Notes: generated by a model not told the origin, from the letters alone. A DNA stretch of 64,000 bases from Marinobacter changyiensis (GCF_009193265.1 NZ_VZZZ01000001.1:372001-436000), one strand, 5' to 3'. Positions 28,354 through 37,550 are shown, counted from the stretch's first letter. Program-made: numbers and translations.

Positions 28354-28944
28354 CAAACCCTCCCCTAACCTTATTTAGTGCAGCGGCTTCCGCTAAAACA
28401 GGCAACCGGCCGCGCGATGTGAAATTCAAACCGTTACAAATGCAGGTGTCTACTCGAATGTTTCCTATACAGCATAGAACAGGATTATTAACTTTCCTGT
28501 CTAAATTGGCCGCAACTGCCAAGCCCGGGAGAAACTCGATTAATGAATACCCTCGGCAAAACCTGATGGATCAGTGCGGCTTTAATTTTGTAGTATTTTT
28601 ACTACGAATTCGCTCAAAAACTCTAAGAATAGTGAGGAATAATGCCCTTAGTTGCGATTTCAAACAACCTGCATACGACCAATGTCGTAGCATTACGAAT
28701 GGTGAGCCAAATCCTTGCCACTCTAAATAAAATCTTCACGATAAAGCCCCTTTATACCGACACGATTCCGTTCATTTCAACACCAGCCAAGTGTTTGGTC
28801 CGCATTAGAGCGCAAGACAGGCAAGAATTTTGATTAGACCTGAAAACAGTTTCACACTTCTGTATACTTTCTCGCCTATTTTTAGTCGATGGGCGAGCCG
28901 CCAGATCCTCTCGCCGACAACACAATGCAACTCGAGGACGCTCC
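28354..28944. promoter_or_regulatory. Divergent regulatory gap between aceE and the KamA-family gene
   Basis: This 590-bp A+T-rich gap has no convincing gene; the frame at 28305-28730 overlaps the aceE start and looks like nothing known. It has two 16-bp palindromes of one format: GTAGTA-tttt-TACTAC (28590-28605) and TACGAC-caat-GTCGTA (28674-28689), with centres 84 bp apart. A TATACT (28863-28868) may be the -10 of the KamA-family gene. I infer operator sites for aceEF, the neighbour, or both. Confidence 0.5.
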
Positions 28945-30309
28945 ATGAACTCTATCGTCAGCTTTCCAGATCGCATCCCCGCTGTCGAATTCGAAGAACG
29001 GCGCTTTCAGGTGTTCACCGATCGCCAGATGGACAAAATCGAGGTGATTCAAAACCTGCCGGAAGCCACCCTGTTTGAAATGAAAGTGGTTGCCAGCGTA
29101 TTGCCGTTCCGGGTCAACGAGTATGTGATCAACGAGTTGATCAACTGGGACAAGGTCCCCAACGACCCGATCTATCAACTGGTGTTTCCCCAGAAGGGCA
29201 TGTTGAAAGACGAGCATTTTGAACGCATGGCAAAAATGCATCGCGATGGCGCTGATAAAAAACTGATTCAGGCGGTGGCCAAGGAAATCCGCGACGAGCT
29301 CAACCCGCATCCGGCCGGGCAAATGGAGATGAATCTGCCCGAGTTTGATGGCGAGGTTCTTGAAGGCGTTCAGCACAAGTACCGGGAGACCGTGCTGTTT
29401 TTCCCGTCCCAGGGCCAGACCTGCCACTCCTATTGCACATTCTGTTTTCGCTGGGCGCAGTTTGTGGGTGACAAGGACCTGAAAATGGCCAGCACCGATG
29501 CCGGCAAACTTCACGGCTACCTTAGGGAGCACCCGGAGATCAGCGACCTTCTGGTTACCGGCGGCGACCCCATGGTGATGAAGACCAAACATCTGGTGCA
29601 GTACCTGGAGCCATTGCTGGAACCGGAATACGACCATATCCAGACCATCCGGATTGGCACCAAAGCCCTCACCTTCTGGCCCTACCGCTTTGTCACTGAC
29701 AAGGACTCCGAAGAGCTGCTGGACCTGTTCACCCGGCTGGTAGACGGCGGCAAGCACGTGGCTATCATGGCGCACTACAACCACTGGCAGGAAATCACCA
29801 CCGACATCGCCGAAGAGGCCATCCGTCGCATCCGTGCCACCGGCGCCGAGATCCGCGCCCAGGGCCCGCTGATCAAACACGTCAACGACAACGCCGACGA
29901 CTGGGCCAGACTGTGGAAGAAAGAAGTACAGCTGGGCATCATCCCCTACTACATGTTTGTGGAGCGGGACACCGGCGCCAAGAACTACTTCGAGGTGCCA
30001 TTGGTGGAAGCCTTCCACATCTACCGCGATGCCATCAAACAAGTCTCCGGCCTCGCCCGCACCGCCCGCGGCCCCTCCATGAGCGCCGGTCCCGGCAAGG
30101 TGGAAATTCAGGGCATCACTGAAATCCACGGCGAGAAGGTGTTTGTGCTGCGCTTTATCCAGGGCCGTAACCCGGACTGGGTGCAGCGCCCGTTCTTTGC
30201 CCAATACAGCGAGACGGCCACCTGGCTGCATGAACTGAAGCCGGCTTTTGGGGAGGAGAAGTTCTTCTTTGAGGATGAGTTTGAGGAAATGAAGAGGGGG
30301 AATGGCTGA
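28945..30309 (+). CDS. KamA-family radical SAM protein (lysine 2,3-aminomutase-like)
   Basis: A 454-residue radical S-adenosylmethionine enzyme. The iron-sulphur cysteines are in C-H-S-Y-C-T-F-C (Cys160, 164, 167), followed by V-T-G-G-D-P-M-V-M in the SAM-binding region. The later part follows lysine 2,3-aminomutase: H-Y-N-H-W-Q-E-I-T near 275, I-I-P-Y-Y-M-F-V-E-R-D near 333, and a probable PLP lysine in S-A-G-P-G-K-V-E-I near 379. The Asp of F-V-E-R-D lines up with one of two lysine-binding aspartates; the second, just before the PLP lysine in clostridial enzyme, is not seen. It is longer than EpmB and no ablB gene is adjacent, so the substrate is uncertain. Preceded by GAGGA and followed by a hairpin. 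Confidence 0.85.
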   Translation: MNSIVSFPDRIPAVEFEERRFQVFTDRQMDKIEVIQNLPEATLFEMKVVASVLPFRVNEYVINELINWDKVPNDPIYQLVFPQKGMLKDEHFERMAKMHRDGADKKLIQAVAKEIRDELNPHPAGQMEMNLPEFDGEVLEGVQHKYRETVLFFPSQGQTCHSYCTFCFRWAQFVGDKDLKMASTDAGKLHGYLREHPEISDLLVTGGDPMVMKTKHLVQYLEPLLEPEYDHIQTIRIGTKALTFWPYRFVTDKDSEELLDLFTRLVDGGKHVAIMAHYNHWQEITTDIAEEAIRRIRATGAEIRAQGPLIKHVNDNADDWARLWKKEVQLGIIPYYMFVERDTGAKNYFEVPLVEAFHIYRDAIKQVSGLARTARGPSMSAGPGKVEIQGITEIHGEKVFVLRFIQGRNPDWVQRPFFAQYSETATWLHELKPAFGEEKFFFEDEFEEMKRGNG

Positions 30310-30322
30310 GTCAGAAACCGAA

Positions 30323-30346
30323 GAACGGGGGTCGGAGCCCCCGTTC
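30323..30346. terminator. Hairpin between convergent kamA-like and trx genes
   Basis: GAACGGGGG (30323-30331) pairs perfectly with CCCCCGTTC (30338-30346) around a 6-nt loop. The T-run is poor on both strands, so it is either a weak bidirectional terminator or a 3'-end stabiliser. Confidence 0.7.
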
Positions 30347-30351
30347 GTCTG

Positions 30352-31215
30352 TCAGTGCATCAGGGTATACAGCTTACGCCGGTATGTCCGCACGTCCGCG
30401 TTGTTATTACCCAGCTTGTCGAACAGCTCGATCAATGTGGTTTTGGCGATGCCGTCCTTGTAGGAAGCGTCGGACTGGATCAGTCGAATCAGCAAGTCCA
30501 TGGCCTCGGCATTATTGTCTTTCAGTACATGCTGCAAGGCCAGCTGATGCAGCGCAGCGGAATCCTTCGGGTTGGCGTCGAGGGTTTTCTCGAGCTCCTG
30601 TATTGGCGGCAGTTCACCGGCCTGCTTCATGAATTTCAGACGGGCGGCGAGTTGTCGGGCCTGGGGCTGCATTTTCTCTTCGGGAGGCAAGCTGTTCAAC
30701 ACTTGCTCTGCCGTTTCGATGTCTCCCAGCTCGGCCTTGATCTGGGCCAGGTCAATGAGCACCTTGAGATCACCGGGATCATTCTGGTTCATTTCGGTCA
30801 ACACGGTGAGCGCACCGTCCAGATCGCCTTCTTCCCAGAGCCGGTGGGCTTTGTCGTGGGGGTTCTCGGCCGGCGCTTCCACATGCTTGTCCAGCACCTT
30901 GCGAACCTCCCCCTCCGGCAGAGCGCCATTGAAACCGTCCACGGCCTGGCCATTCTTGACGAGTATGACGGTCGGCAGGCTGCGCACGCCCAGGCTGCCG
31001 GAGAGCTCCTGCTGCTCATCAGCGTTGACTTTGGCCAGCATGAAGCCGCCTTTGTAGTCATTCGCCAGTTTCTCCAATACCGGTGTCAGCTGTTTGCAGG
31101 GGGCACACCAGTCAGCCCATACATCCACCAGTACCGGCGTTGTCATGGAGGCCTGCATGACTTTTTCCTGAAAGTTTTCAGCGGTGGCATCGAAAATATA
31201 CGGCGAACTGCTCAT
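30352..31215 (-). CDS. Thioredoxin-domain protein with TPR-like tail (YbbN/CnoX family)
   Basis: A 287-residue protein. The N-terminal thioredoxin fold has the redox motif W-C-A-P-C at residues 36-40 and the cis-proline in S-L-P-T-V near 78. Residues about 115-285 are helical, TPR-like (R-L-W-E-E-G-D-L-D-G-A-L-T-V-L, A-E-L-G-D-I-E-T-A-E-Q-V-L). This is the YbbN/CnoX arrangement, a holdase that protects proteins during oxidative stress and hands them to GroEL/DnaK. E. coli YbbN lacks one catalytic cysteine; here both are present, so a redox role is likely. Starts at 31254 and 31233 are possible, but the ATG at 31215 fits the fold best. It is divergent from lon. Confidence 0.88.
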   Translation of the reverse strand: MSSSPYIFDATAENFQEKVMQASMTTPVLVDVWADWCAPCKQLTPVLEKLANDYKGGFMLAKVNADEQQELSGSLGVRSLPTVILVKNGQAVDGFNGALPEGEVRKVLDKHVEAPAENPHDKAHRLWEEGDLDGALTVLTEMNQNDPGDLKVLIDLAQIKAELGDIETAEQVLNSLPPEEKMQPQARQLAARLKFMKQAGELPPIQELEKTLDANPKDSAALHQLALQHVLKDNNAEAMDLLIRLIQSDASYKDGIAKTTLIELFDKLGNNNADVRTYRRKLYTLMH

Positions 31216-31300
31216 GGTTGAGTCCCGATCCATAAAATAAAAATGATACCTCAATAGGTAGAGGCGGGGCGGGCAAATTCAAGTCCTGACCGAGCCCAGC

Positions 31301-31330
31301 CTTGAAATAACCGCCAGCGCCGTCACATTA
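31301..31330 (+). promoter_or_regulatory. Possible heat-shock (sigma-32-like) promoter of lon
   Basis: CTTGAAA (31301-31307) matches the sigma-32 -35 consensus. Sixteen bp on, CACATTA partly resembles the -10. It lies 50-80 bp before a Lon-family gene, where heat-shock control is common. The -10 match is poor, so this is only a suggestion. Confidence 0.3.
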
Positions 31331-31379
31331 CGGGAATAGCCTTTAAACCTGTTGAACCATATAGGGACGCATACGCCGC

Positions 31380-33818
31380 ATGAATGACGACAGCCAGCAG
31401 GACCCACATGATGATGTCACCGAATACATCGGTAAAGACGAGAGTAAGAACAGCCTCACGCTTGCCCGTCAGTCCATGCCCCGGCGCATGTACGTCATTC
31501 CGGTGTCCAACCGCCCATTTTTCCCGGCCCAGGTTCAGCCAGTTGTAGTTAACCAGAAACCCTGGCACGAGACGCTCAAACGCGTCAGTGAAACGGACCA
31601 CCACATGTTGGGGCTCTGCTTCGTGGACAATCCTGTTCAGGATGACCCGGTGCCGGAGAGTGACGAGCTCGAAACCATGGGCTGTGCCGTGCGCATACAT
31701 CACGCCCAGCAGGAAGACGGCAAGATCCAGTTCATCGCCCAGGGCGTGCAGCGGATCCGGATTGTGCAATGGTTGCGTCGCAAACCGCCGTACCTGGTCG
31801 AAGTCGAATACCCGGAGGAACCCGAGGAGCAGAAGGAAGAGCTCAAGGCATACACCCTCGCCATCATTAGTGCCATCAAAGATCTGCTTCGCACTAACCC
31901 GTTATACGGCGAGGAGGTCAAACAGTACCTGTCCCGCTTCGGGCCGGAGGACAGCTCACCGCTTGCGGATTTTGGTGCTTCGATGACCAGTGCCCGGGGT
32001 ACCGAGCTGCAAGAGGTGCTGAACACCGTTCCCCTACTGCGGCGAATGGAAAAAGTCTTGCTGCTGATGCGCAAGGAACAGGAAGTTGCCCGGCTGCAGG
32101 CCGAGATCAACGAAGAAGTGAACGACAAGGTCCAGAAGCACCAGCGCGAGTTCTTTCTCCGGGAGCAGCTCAAGGTCATCCAGCGTGAACTGGGCATGGC
32201 GAAGGATGACAAAACCGCCGATGCCGAACGCTTCCAGGCCCGGATGACCGAACTGTCACCACCGGATCACGTGGTGCAGCGCTTTGAAGACGAGCTGGAA
32301 AAGCTGCGGGTGCTGGAACAGGGTTCTCCGGAATACGGCGTCACCCGGAATTACCTGGACTGGCTGACCCAGGTGCCCTGGGGCCAGACGTCCAAAGACC
32401 ACTTCGATCTCGCGGAAGCCCGCCGCATTCTCGATCAGGATCATGACGGCCTGGACGATGTTAAGGACCGCATCGTGGAGTTCCTTGCAGAGGGCACCTT
32501 CAAAGGCGAAGTCTCCGGATCGATCCTGCTTCTTGTTGGCCCGCCGGGGGTCGGCAAAACCTCTATCGGGCGCTCGATCGCCGATGCACTTGGCCGCGAA
32601 TTCTACCGCTTCAGTGTCGGGGGCATGCGGGATGAGGCGGAAATCAAGGGCCATCGCCGCACTTATATCGGCGCCATGCCCGGTAAATTTGTTCAGGCTC
32701 TGAAAGACGCCAAAGTCGCCAACCCGGTCATCATGCTGGATGAGATCGACAAGATCGGCGCCTCCTATCAAGGTGACCCGGCCTCGGCCTTGCTGGAAAC
32801 CCTGGACCCGGAACAGAACCGGGAGTTCCTTGATCACTACCTCGACGTGCGGATGGATCTGTCCAAAGTGCTGTTTATCTGTACTGCCAACCAGCTGGAC
32901 ACCATTCCCCGGCCCTTGCTGGACCGCATGGATACCATCCGCCTGTCGGGCTACATCACCGAAGAAAAGCTGGTAATTGCCAAACATCATCTGCTGCCAC
33001 GCCTGCTGAAACGGGCCGGGCTTTTGAAGAAGCAGTTCAACGTGACCGATGCGGCCATTCGTCAGGTCATCGAAGGCTACGCCCGCGAGGCCGGTGTTCG
33101 GGGCCTGGAAAAACTGCTCCACAAACTGATTCGCAAAGGCATCGTCAAGCTCCTGGAAAAGCCGGGCACCCCGGTAAGGGTCGGCATTTCCGATCTTGCC
33201 GGTTATCTGGGGCAGCCCCAGTTCAAGCGCGAAAAAGCCATGAAAGGCATCGGTGTAGTAACCGGGCTGGCGTGGACGGCCATGGGGGGCGTGACATTGA
33301 GTATTGAGGCATCGCGTATCCACAGCAACCAGCGCGGCTTCAAACTGACCGGTCAGCTTGGTGACGTCATGAAGGAGTCCGCAGAAATCGCCTACAGCTA
33401 TGTGTCCTCCAACCTGAAGCGCTTCAAAGGTGACCTGACCTTCTTTGACAAATCGTTCGTGCATCTTCATGTGCCCGAAGGCGCCACGCCGAAAGACGGC
33501 CCCAGTGCCGGCATCACCATGGCCACCGCCTTGCTGTCCATCGCCCGGGGTGAAGCTCCGCAGCAGAATATCGCCATGACGGGCGAACTGACGCTGACCG
33601 GGCAGGTGCTGCCCATTGGCGGGGTGCGGGAAAAAATCATCGCGGCCCGGCGACAGAAAATCGATACCTTGATCTTGCCAGAGGCCAACCGGGGTGACTA
33701 TGAAGAGCTTCCGGACTATCTGAAGGAGGGGCTGGAGGTAAACTTTGCCAAGCACTATTCCGATGTTTACTCGGTGTGCTTTGGCAACAAGCCGCGAAAG
33801 GAATCCAGCGTCCATTAA
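31380..33818 (+). CDS. lon: ATP-dependent Lon-family protease
   Basis: An 812-residue cytosolic protease degrading misfolded and regulatory proteins. It has the Lon N-terminal substrate domain ([15 protein letters not shown], residues about 37-250), an AAA+ domain with Walker A G-P-P-G-V-G-K-T (387-394) and Walker B V-I-M-L-D-E-I-D, and the protease domain with Ser709 in D-G-P-S-A-G and Lys752 in V-R-E-K-I-I. It is somewhat longer than E. coli Lon (784). It is not next to clpX or hupB, and the diverged N-terminus suggests the second, stress-induced Lon of pseudomonads (AsrA type). The subtype is inferred; the family is certain. Confidence 0.95.
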   Translation: MNDDSQQDPHDDVTEYIGKDESKNSLTLARQSMPRRMYVIPVSNRPFFPAQVQPVVVNQKPWHETLKRVSETDHHMLGLCFVDNPVQDDPVPESDELETMGCAVRIHHAQQEDGKIQFIAQGVQRIRIVQWLRRKPPYLVEVEYPEEPEEQKEELKAYTLAIISAIKDLLRTNPLYGEEVKQYLSRFGPEDSSPLADFGASMTSARGTELQEVLNTVPLLRRMEKVLLLMRKEQEVARLQAEINEEVNDKVQKHQREFFLREQLKVIQRELGMAKDDKTADAERFQARMTELSPPDHVVQRFEDELEKLRVLEQGSPEYGVTRNYLDWLTQVPWGQTSKDHFDLAEARRILDQDHDGLDDVKDRIVEFLAEGTFKGEVSGSILLLVGPPGVGKTSIGRSIADALGREFYRFSVGGMRDEAEIKGHRRTYIGAMPGKFVQALKDAKVANPVIMLDEIDKIGASYQGDPASALLETLDPEQNREFLDHYLDVRMDLSKVLFICTANQLDTIPRPLLDRMDTIRLSGYITEEKLVIAKHHLLPRLLKRAGLLKKQFNVTDAAIRQVIEGYAREAGVRGLEKLLHKLIRKGIVKLLEKPGTPVRVGISDLAGYLGQPQFKREKAMKGIGVVTGLAWTAMGGVTLSIEASRIHSNQRGFKLTGQLGDVMKESAEIAYSYVSSNLKRFKGDLTFFDKSFVHLHVPEGATPKDGPSAGITMATALLSIARGEAPQQNIAMTGELTLTGQVLPIGGVREKIIAARRQKIDTLILPEANRGDYEELPDYLKEGLEVNFAKHYSDVYSVCFGNKPRKESSVH

Positions 33819-33964
33819 TATTTCTGGTCTGACCAGTGTGGGCGCGCATTGACACCAATCATGCCGTTATCTTTACTGAATTCGTCGTAGATCAAAAAAA
33901 ACAAATAGCCGGTCTCTCCCAAGTCACCGGTTCCCAACTCGATGATCAAAGAGAGCGGCAAACA

Positions 33965-35230
33965 ATGCACAAAAAATTCTCGATCCTGTATGTGGCCGCA
34001 GGCCTCGCTTGCGTTCCTTTCGCTTATAGCCAGTCCGACGACACCCTCAAGAAACTGGGTAATTTCCAGACCACCGGAAAGTCCGAATTTACCGTAATCG
34101 ACCAGAAAGGCGACAGCGCAGACGCCATCCGGAAAACCCTTGAAAAGATCCAGCTCCCAGAGGGTTTCGAGATCAGTCTGTACGCGCTGGTTCCGGATGC
34201 CCGCCACATGGCTGTCGGACCCCAGGGGGTGGTTACCTTTGTGGGTACCCGGAAAACAGAGGTCTGGGCCGTGACCGACCGGGACAAAGACCGGGTCGCC
34301 GATGAAGTCAAAAATTTCGCGCCCTCGCTGGCCAAAGCTGTGCCCAACGGCCCCTGTTTCTCACCGGACGGCGTGCTTTATATCGCAGAGCAGAACCGGG
34401 TGCTGGCTTACCCCGCCGCCGAGTTTTTCTATGAGGGCGGAGACGTGGTGGCTTCCGAAGTCATTCCCGGAGGCAAGCTGATTCCCGAGCAGTTCGTGAG
34501 CTACAATCACACCGCGCGGGTATGCGATGTCGGGCCCGACGGGAAACTCTATATCTCCCTGGGACAACCCTACAATGTCGCACCTCCCGAGCATCTGGAT
34601 ACGTTTAACGAGGTCGGTCTCGGCGGCATAATCCGGGTCAATCAGGATGGCACAGGACGGGAGGTATACACCCGGGGCGTCCGGAACTCCGTCGGCCAGG
34701 ATTTCCACCCCTCCACCGGAGAACTCTGGTTTACGGATAACCAGGTCGACGGCATGGGTGATGACATTCCACCAGGAGAAATCAACCGCCAAACCGCTAT
34801 GGGCCAACATTTCGGCCACCCCTGGTACGGTGGCGGTGACGTGCGTACCAATGAATATAAAGGCGAGGAAGTGCCGGTGGAGGTGGTGTTCCCGGTTGTT
34901 GAAACCGTGGCCCATGCCGCGGACCTCGGCATGATGTTCTACACCGGCAAGATGTTTCCGAAGCAATACCAGGGTGGGATATTCTCAGCGCAACACGGTT
35001 CCTGGAACCGGACCACGCCCATCGGCGCCCGTGTCATGTTCACGCCGGTAGACCCGGAGGGCAACATTGCTGGAGAGACGGTTCCGTTCGCCGAGGGATG
35101 GCTGGATGAGAACGGCGAATACTTGGGACGCCCGGTCGATGTGACGCAGCTTAAGGATGGCTCACTACTGGTCTCCGACGACCTGGCTGGCGCCGTTTAC
35201 CGAATCGCCTACACCGGTTCAGACTCCTGA
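33965..35230 (+). CDS. Periplasmic sorbosone dehydrogenase-like (PQQ-type beta-propeller) protein
   Basis: A 421-residue exported protein of the glucose/sorbosone dehydrogenase fold. The signal peptide (M-H-K-K-F-S-I-L-Y-V-A-A-G, cleavage near Y-S-Q) is followed by propeller strands including L-P-E-G-F-E-I-S-L-Y-A, V-G-P-Q-G-V-V-T-F-V-G-T, S-Y-N-H-T-A-R-V-C-D-V-G-P-D-G-K-L-Y-I-S-L-G-Q-P, G-V-R-N-S-V-G-Q-D-F-H-P and A-Q-H-G-S-W-N-R-T. These fit a soluble quinoprotein sugar dehydrogenase. The frame is open further upstream, but the ATG at 33965 starts the signal. A small cytochrome c gene 45 bp on is the probable electron acceptor. Substrate unknown. Confidence 0.85.
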   Translation: MHKKFSILYVAAGLACVPFAYSQSDDTLKKLGNFQTTGKSEFTVIDQKGDSADAIRKTLEKIQLPEGFEISLYALVPDARHMAVGPQGVVTFVGTRKTEVWAVTDRDKDRVADEVKNFAPSLAKAVPNGPCFSPDGVLYIAEQNRVLAYPAAEFFYEGGDVVASEVIPGGKLIPEQFVSYNHTARVCDVGPDGKLYISLGQPYNVAPPEHLDTFNEVGLGGIIRVNQDGTGREVYTRGVRNSVGQDFHPSTGELWFTDNQVDGMGDDIPPGEINRQTAMGQHFGHPWYGGGDVRTNEYKGEEVPVEVVFPVVETVAHAADLGMMFYTGKMFPKQYQGGIFSAQHGSWNRTTPIGARVMFTPVDPEGNIAGETVPFAEGWLDENGEYLGRPVDVTQLKDGSLLVSDDLAGAVYRIAYTGSDS

Positions 35231-35275
35231 ACTCAGCACCGGGGGGAGCACCCCCGGGTCTTTCGGAGAAACCCT

Positions 35276-35617
35276 ATGACAAGAACAACCCAGGCGGCCC
35301 TGTCAAGAACATTGATTCTCGCATCTTTTCTGGCTACCGGCTCGATTGCCCAGGGTGCAGATCCTGCAGAAGGGCGGAAACTCGCGGCCCAGTGCAAGAC
35401 CTGTCATGGTCTGGACGGGATTGCAAAGATACCCATCGCACCACACCTCGCTGGCGAAAGTCAGATTTATATCGAAAAACAACTAAAGGCTTTTCGCAGC
35501 GGCCAGCGGGTGAACGAGATGATGTCTGTGGTGGCAAAAAACCTGACGGATCAGCAAATTTCTGACCTTGCAGCCTGGTACCAATCTATCGAGATCACCG
35601 CAAAGATGCCGGAATAA
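35276..35617 (+). CDS. Small periplasmic c-type cytochrome (class I)
   Basis: A 113-residue protein with a signal peptide ending I-A-Q-G-A (about residue 27) and one haem motif C-K-T-C-H near 40, followed by G-L-D-G. A probable axial Met is in N-E-M-M-S. The short C-terminal helix L-A-A-W-Y-Q-S-I-E-I is of the cytochrome c553/c4 half type. It lies 45 bp after the sorbosone dehydrogenase-like gene, so it most likely takes electrons from that quinoprotein and passes them to a terminal oxidase or larger cytochrome. This pairing is an inference from gene order. Confidence 0.9.
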   Translation: MTRTTQAALSRTLILASFLATGSIAQGADPAEGRKLAAQCKTCHGLDGIAKIPIAPHLAGESQIYIEKQLKAFRSGQRVNEMMSVVAKNLTDQQISDLAAWYQSIEITAKMPE

Positions 35618-35650
35618 GCCTTAAAACCGATGCCGGGTTCTCAGGACCCG

Positions 35651-36142
35651 TCATCGGCTTTTCCAGCCATCTTCCCGCAGCATTGGCCCGAGGTCGAGTA
35701 CGGGCGAGGCATCGATGTCGTCGGCGTCCATCATATTGGCGACCCGCTGCAGTGACGCGATGATCATGGTTTGTTCCCATTCGTGCAGGCTCTGGAACTT
35801 CTTTACGAACTCTTCCTGCAGGGGTTCCGGGGCACGGGCGAGAATGTCGACCCCGTCTTCGGTCAGGTGGGCGTGAACCTTGCGCTTGTCCTGGGTGTTG
35901 CGCACCCTGTAAACCAGCTTGCGGAGCTCGAGGCGATCAAGAATGGTCGTCACCGTGGCCTGACTGAGGCTGACCTTGTCAGCGATGGTGCCGATGGTGA
36001 CTTCTCCGAGATCCCGGATGGTTCTCATAATCAACAGTTGCGGGCCGGTGAGTCCCGAGTGTTTACTCAGTCGCTTGGAGTGCAGATCTGTCGCACGAAT
36101 AACCCGCCGGAGCGCAATCAGCACCTGCTCATAATTGTTCAC
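35651..36142 (-). CDS. MarR-family transcriptional regulator
   Basis: A 163-residue winged-helix regulator: T-G-P-Q-L-L-I-M-R-T-I, V-T-I-G-T-I-A-D-K-V-S-L-S-Q-A-T-V-T-T-I-L-D-R-L (recognition helix, about residues 55-80) and the wing R-N-T-Q-D-K-R-K-V-H-A-H-L-T-E-D-G. The C-terminus is longer than in minimal MarR proteins. Start: a TTG at 36157 is in frame, but AGGAG lies 7 bp before a GTG at 36140-36142, which I prefer. It is convergent with the cytochrome c gene and divergent from the liv operon, so it could control either side. The ligand cannot be told. Confidence 0.88.
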   Translation of the reverse strand: MNNYEQVLIALRRVIRATDLHSKRLSKHSGLTGPQLLIMRTIRDLGEVTIGTIADKVSLSQATVTTILDRLELRKLVYRVRNTQDKRKVHAHLTEDGVDILARAPEPLQEEFVKKFQSLHEWEQTMIIASLQRVANMMDADDIDASPVLDLGPMLREDGWKSR

Positions 36143-36210
36143 GTCCCTACTCCTCAACTGACCTTACATCAAAAAAGGCCCCTGACCGCTGCCTACGCAT
36201 TTTATTTATA

Positions 36211-36248
36211 CCACTAACTATTAGAGGTCTTTGCATCGTAGAATGCAA
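36211..36248. promoter_or_regulatory. Palindromes in the marR-livJ divergent gap
   Basis: CTAA-cta-TTAG (36214-36224) and TTGCAT-cgtaga-ATGCAA (36231-36248) lie about 70-100 bp upstream of the MarR gene and about 125-160 bp upstream of the binding-protein gene. A TATAAA lies just beside them on the minus strand. They are candidate binding sites for the MarR protein itself. Confidence 0.4.
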
Positions 36249-36371
36249 GCGTGGCTGGTTGCTTTATTTCTGCTCCAATTCGTTCCTGAACTTGACAACA
36301 AGCAAGGCCTGGTGTTCTTTTAATCCGTTGAGAACATAAGAATAACCCTGACCCAAAGTAGGACAGACCCA

Positions 36372-37484
36372 ATGAATACATCCGTAAAGAAACTTGTAGC
36401 AGGTATTGGCGCTTCCATTGCTCTGATGGGCGCCGGCAGCGCATTCGCTGAAATCAAGATCGGTATCGCCGGCCCAATGACCGGCCCGGTTGCCCAGTAT
36501 GGGGACATGCAGTTCTCCGGTGCCCGCATGGCAATCGAGCAGATCAACTCAAATGGCGGTGTCATGGGGGAAAGTCTCGTTGCCGTCGAACTTGACGACG
36601 TGTGTGATCCCAAACAGGCCGTCACTGTTGCCAACAGAATGGTGAACGACGGTGTTCGCTTTGTTATCGGCCACCTCTGCTCAAGCTCCACACAGCCTGC
36701 CTCGGACATCTATGAAGATGAAGGCATCCTGATGATCACACCGGCATCGACCAGCCCGGATATTACCGAGCGCGGCTATGAGTTGATCTTCCGCACTATC
36801 GGCCTCGACAGCATGCAAGGCCCTGTTGCCGGTGAATACCTGGCCAGCCTGAACCCGGAGCGGGTCGCTGTTATCCACGACAAGCAGCAGTATGGTGAAG
36901 GTATTGCCACAGCCGTACGCGATACGCTGCTGGAGAATGACGTTGAAGTTCCCATGTTCGAAGGCATCACTGCTGGCAGCAAAGACTTCTCGTCACTGGT
37001 GACCAAACTGCGGGACGCCGGTGTCGACTATGTCTACTACGGCGGCTACCACCCGGAGCTCGGGCTTATCCTGCGCCAAGCGCGTCAGGCTAACCTGGAT
37101 GCGGTCTTTATGGGCCCCGAGGGCGTTGGCAACAAAGATATCAACACCATCGCCGGCGAAGCTGCGGAAGGCCTGCTGGTAACCCTGCCGCCTGCCTTTG
37201 ACGAGAAGGCCGAGAACCAGGAGCTGGTCAAAGCGTTTGAAGACAAGGACGAAGACCCATCAGGCCCCTTCGTGCTGACTTCATACACCGCGGTTCAGCT
37301 GGTGGCTGAGGGTATCGAACAGGCCGGATCCACCGACCCGTTTGAAGTCGCCGAAGCACTTCGCAGCAACACATACTCCACTCCGATCGGGACTGTTGAG
37401 TATGATGAGAGGGGCGATATGAAGTCGTTTGAGTTTGTTGTTTACGAATGGCATTCAGATGGCAGCAAAACTCCGGTAAACTAA
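36372..37484 (+). CDS. livJ: Branched-chain amino acid ABC transporter binding protein (LivJ/BraC)
   Basis: A 370-residue periplasmic binding protein. The signal peptide ends A-F-A-E (about 26). The type I periplasmic-binding fold shows I-K-I-G-I-A-G-P-M-T-G-P-V-A-Q-Y-G, Q-I-N-S-N-G-G-V, the disulphide pair in D-D-V-C-D-P and G-H-L-C-S-S-S-T, and Y-Y-G-G-Y-H-P-E. These match LivJ/BraC, which bind leucine, isoleucine and valine. AGGACAGACCCA precedes the ATG. The gene is followed by an intrinsic terminator and a long hairpin before livH, so it is probably expressed more strongly than the rest of the operon. Confidence 0.95.
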   Translation: MNTSVKKLVAGIGASIALMGAGSAFAEIKIGIAGPMTGPVAQYGDMQFSGARMAIEQINSNGGVMGESLVAVELDDVCDPKQAVTVANRMVNDGVRFVIGHLCSSSTQPASDIYEDEGILMITPASTSPDITERGYELIFRTIGLDSMQGPVAGEYLASLNPERVAVIHDKQQYGEGIATAVRDTLLENDVEVPMFEGITAGSKDFSSLVTKLRDAGVDYVYYGGYHPELGLILRQARQANLDAVFMGPEGVGNKDINTIAGEAAEGLLVTLPPAFDEKAENQELVKAFEDKDEDPSGPFVLTSYTAVQLVAEGIEQAGSTDPFEVAEALRSNTYSTPIGTVEYDERGDMKSFEFVVYEWHSDGSKTPVN

Positions 37485-37511
37485 GCCGCAATCGTTAATT
37501 AACGGTAATGG

Positions 37512-37550
37512 AACACCTTCTCACCGCGATCCGGGAGAAGGTGTTTTTTT
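37512..37550 (+). terminator. Rho-independent terminator after livJ
   Basis: AACACCTTCTC (37512-37522) pairs with GAGAAGGTGTT (37535-37545) and runs into seven to eight T. It lies 28 bp after livJ and about 90 bp before livH, so livHMGF must be reached by read-through or an internal promoter. Confidence 0.92.

Noticed and set aside
28882..30231. 449-codon open frame antisense to the KamA-family gene
   Set aside because: Overlaps conserved radical SAM motifs on the other strand; sequence is low in recognisable folds.
32256..33815. 519-codon open frame antisense to lon
   Set aside because: Shadow of the Lon coding sequence; composition and motifs are explained by the other strand.
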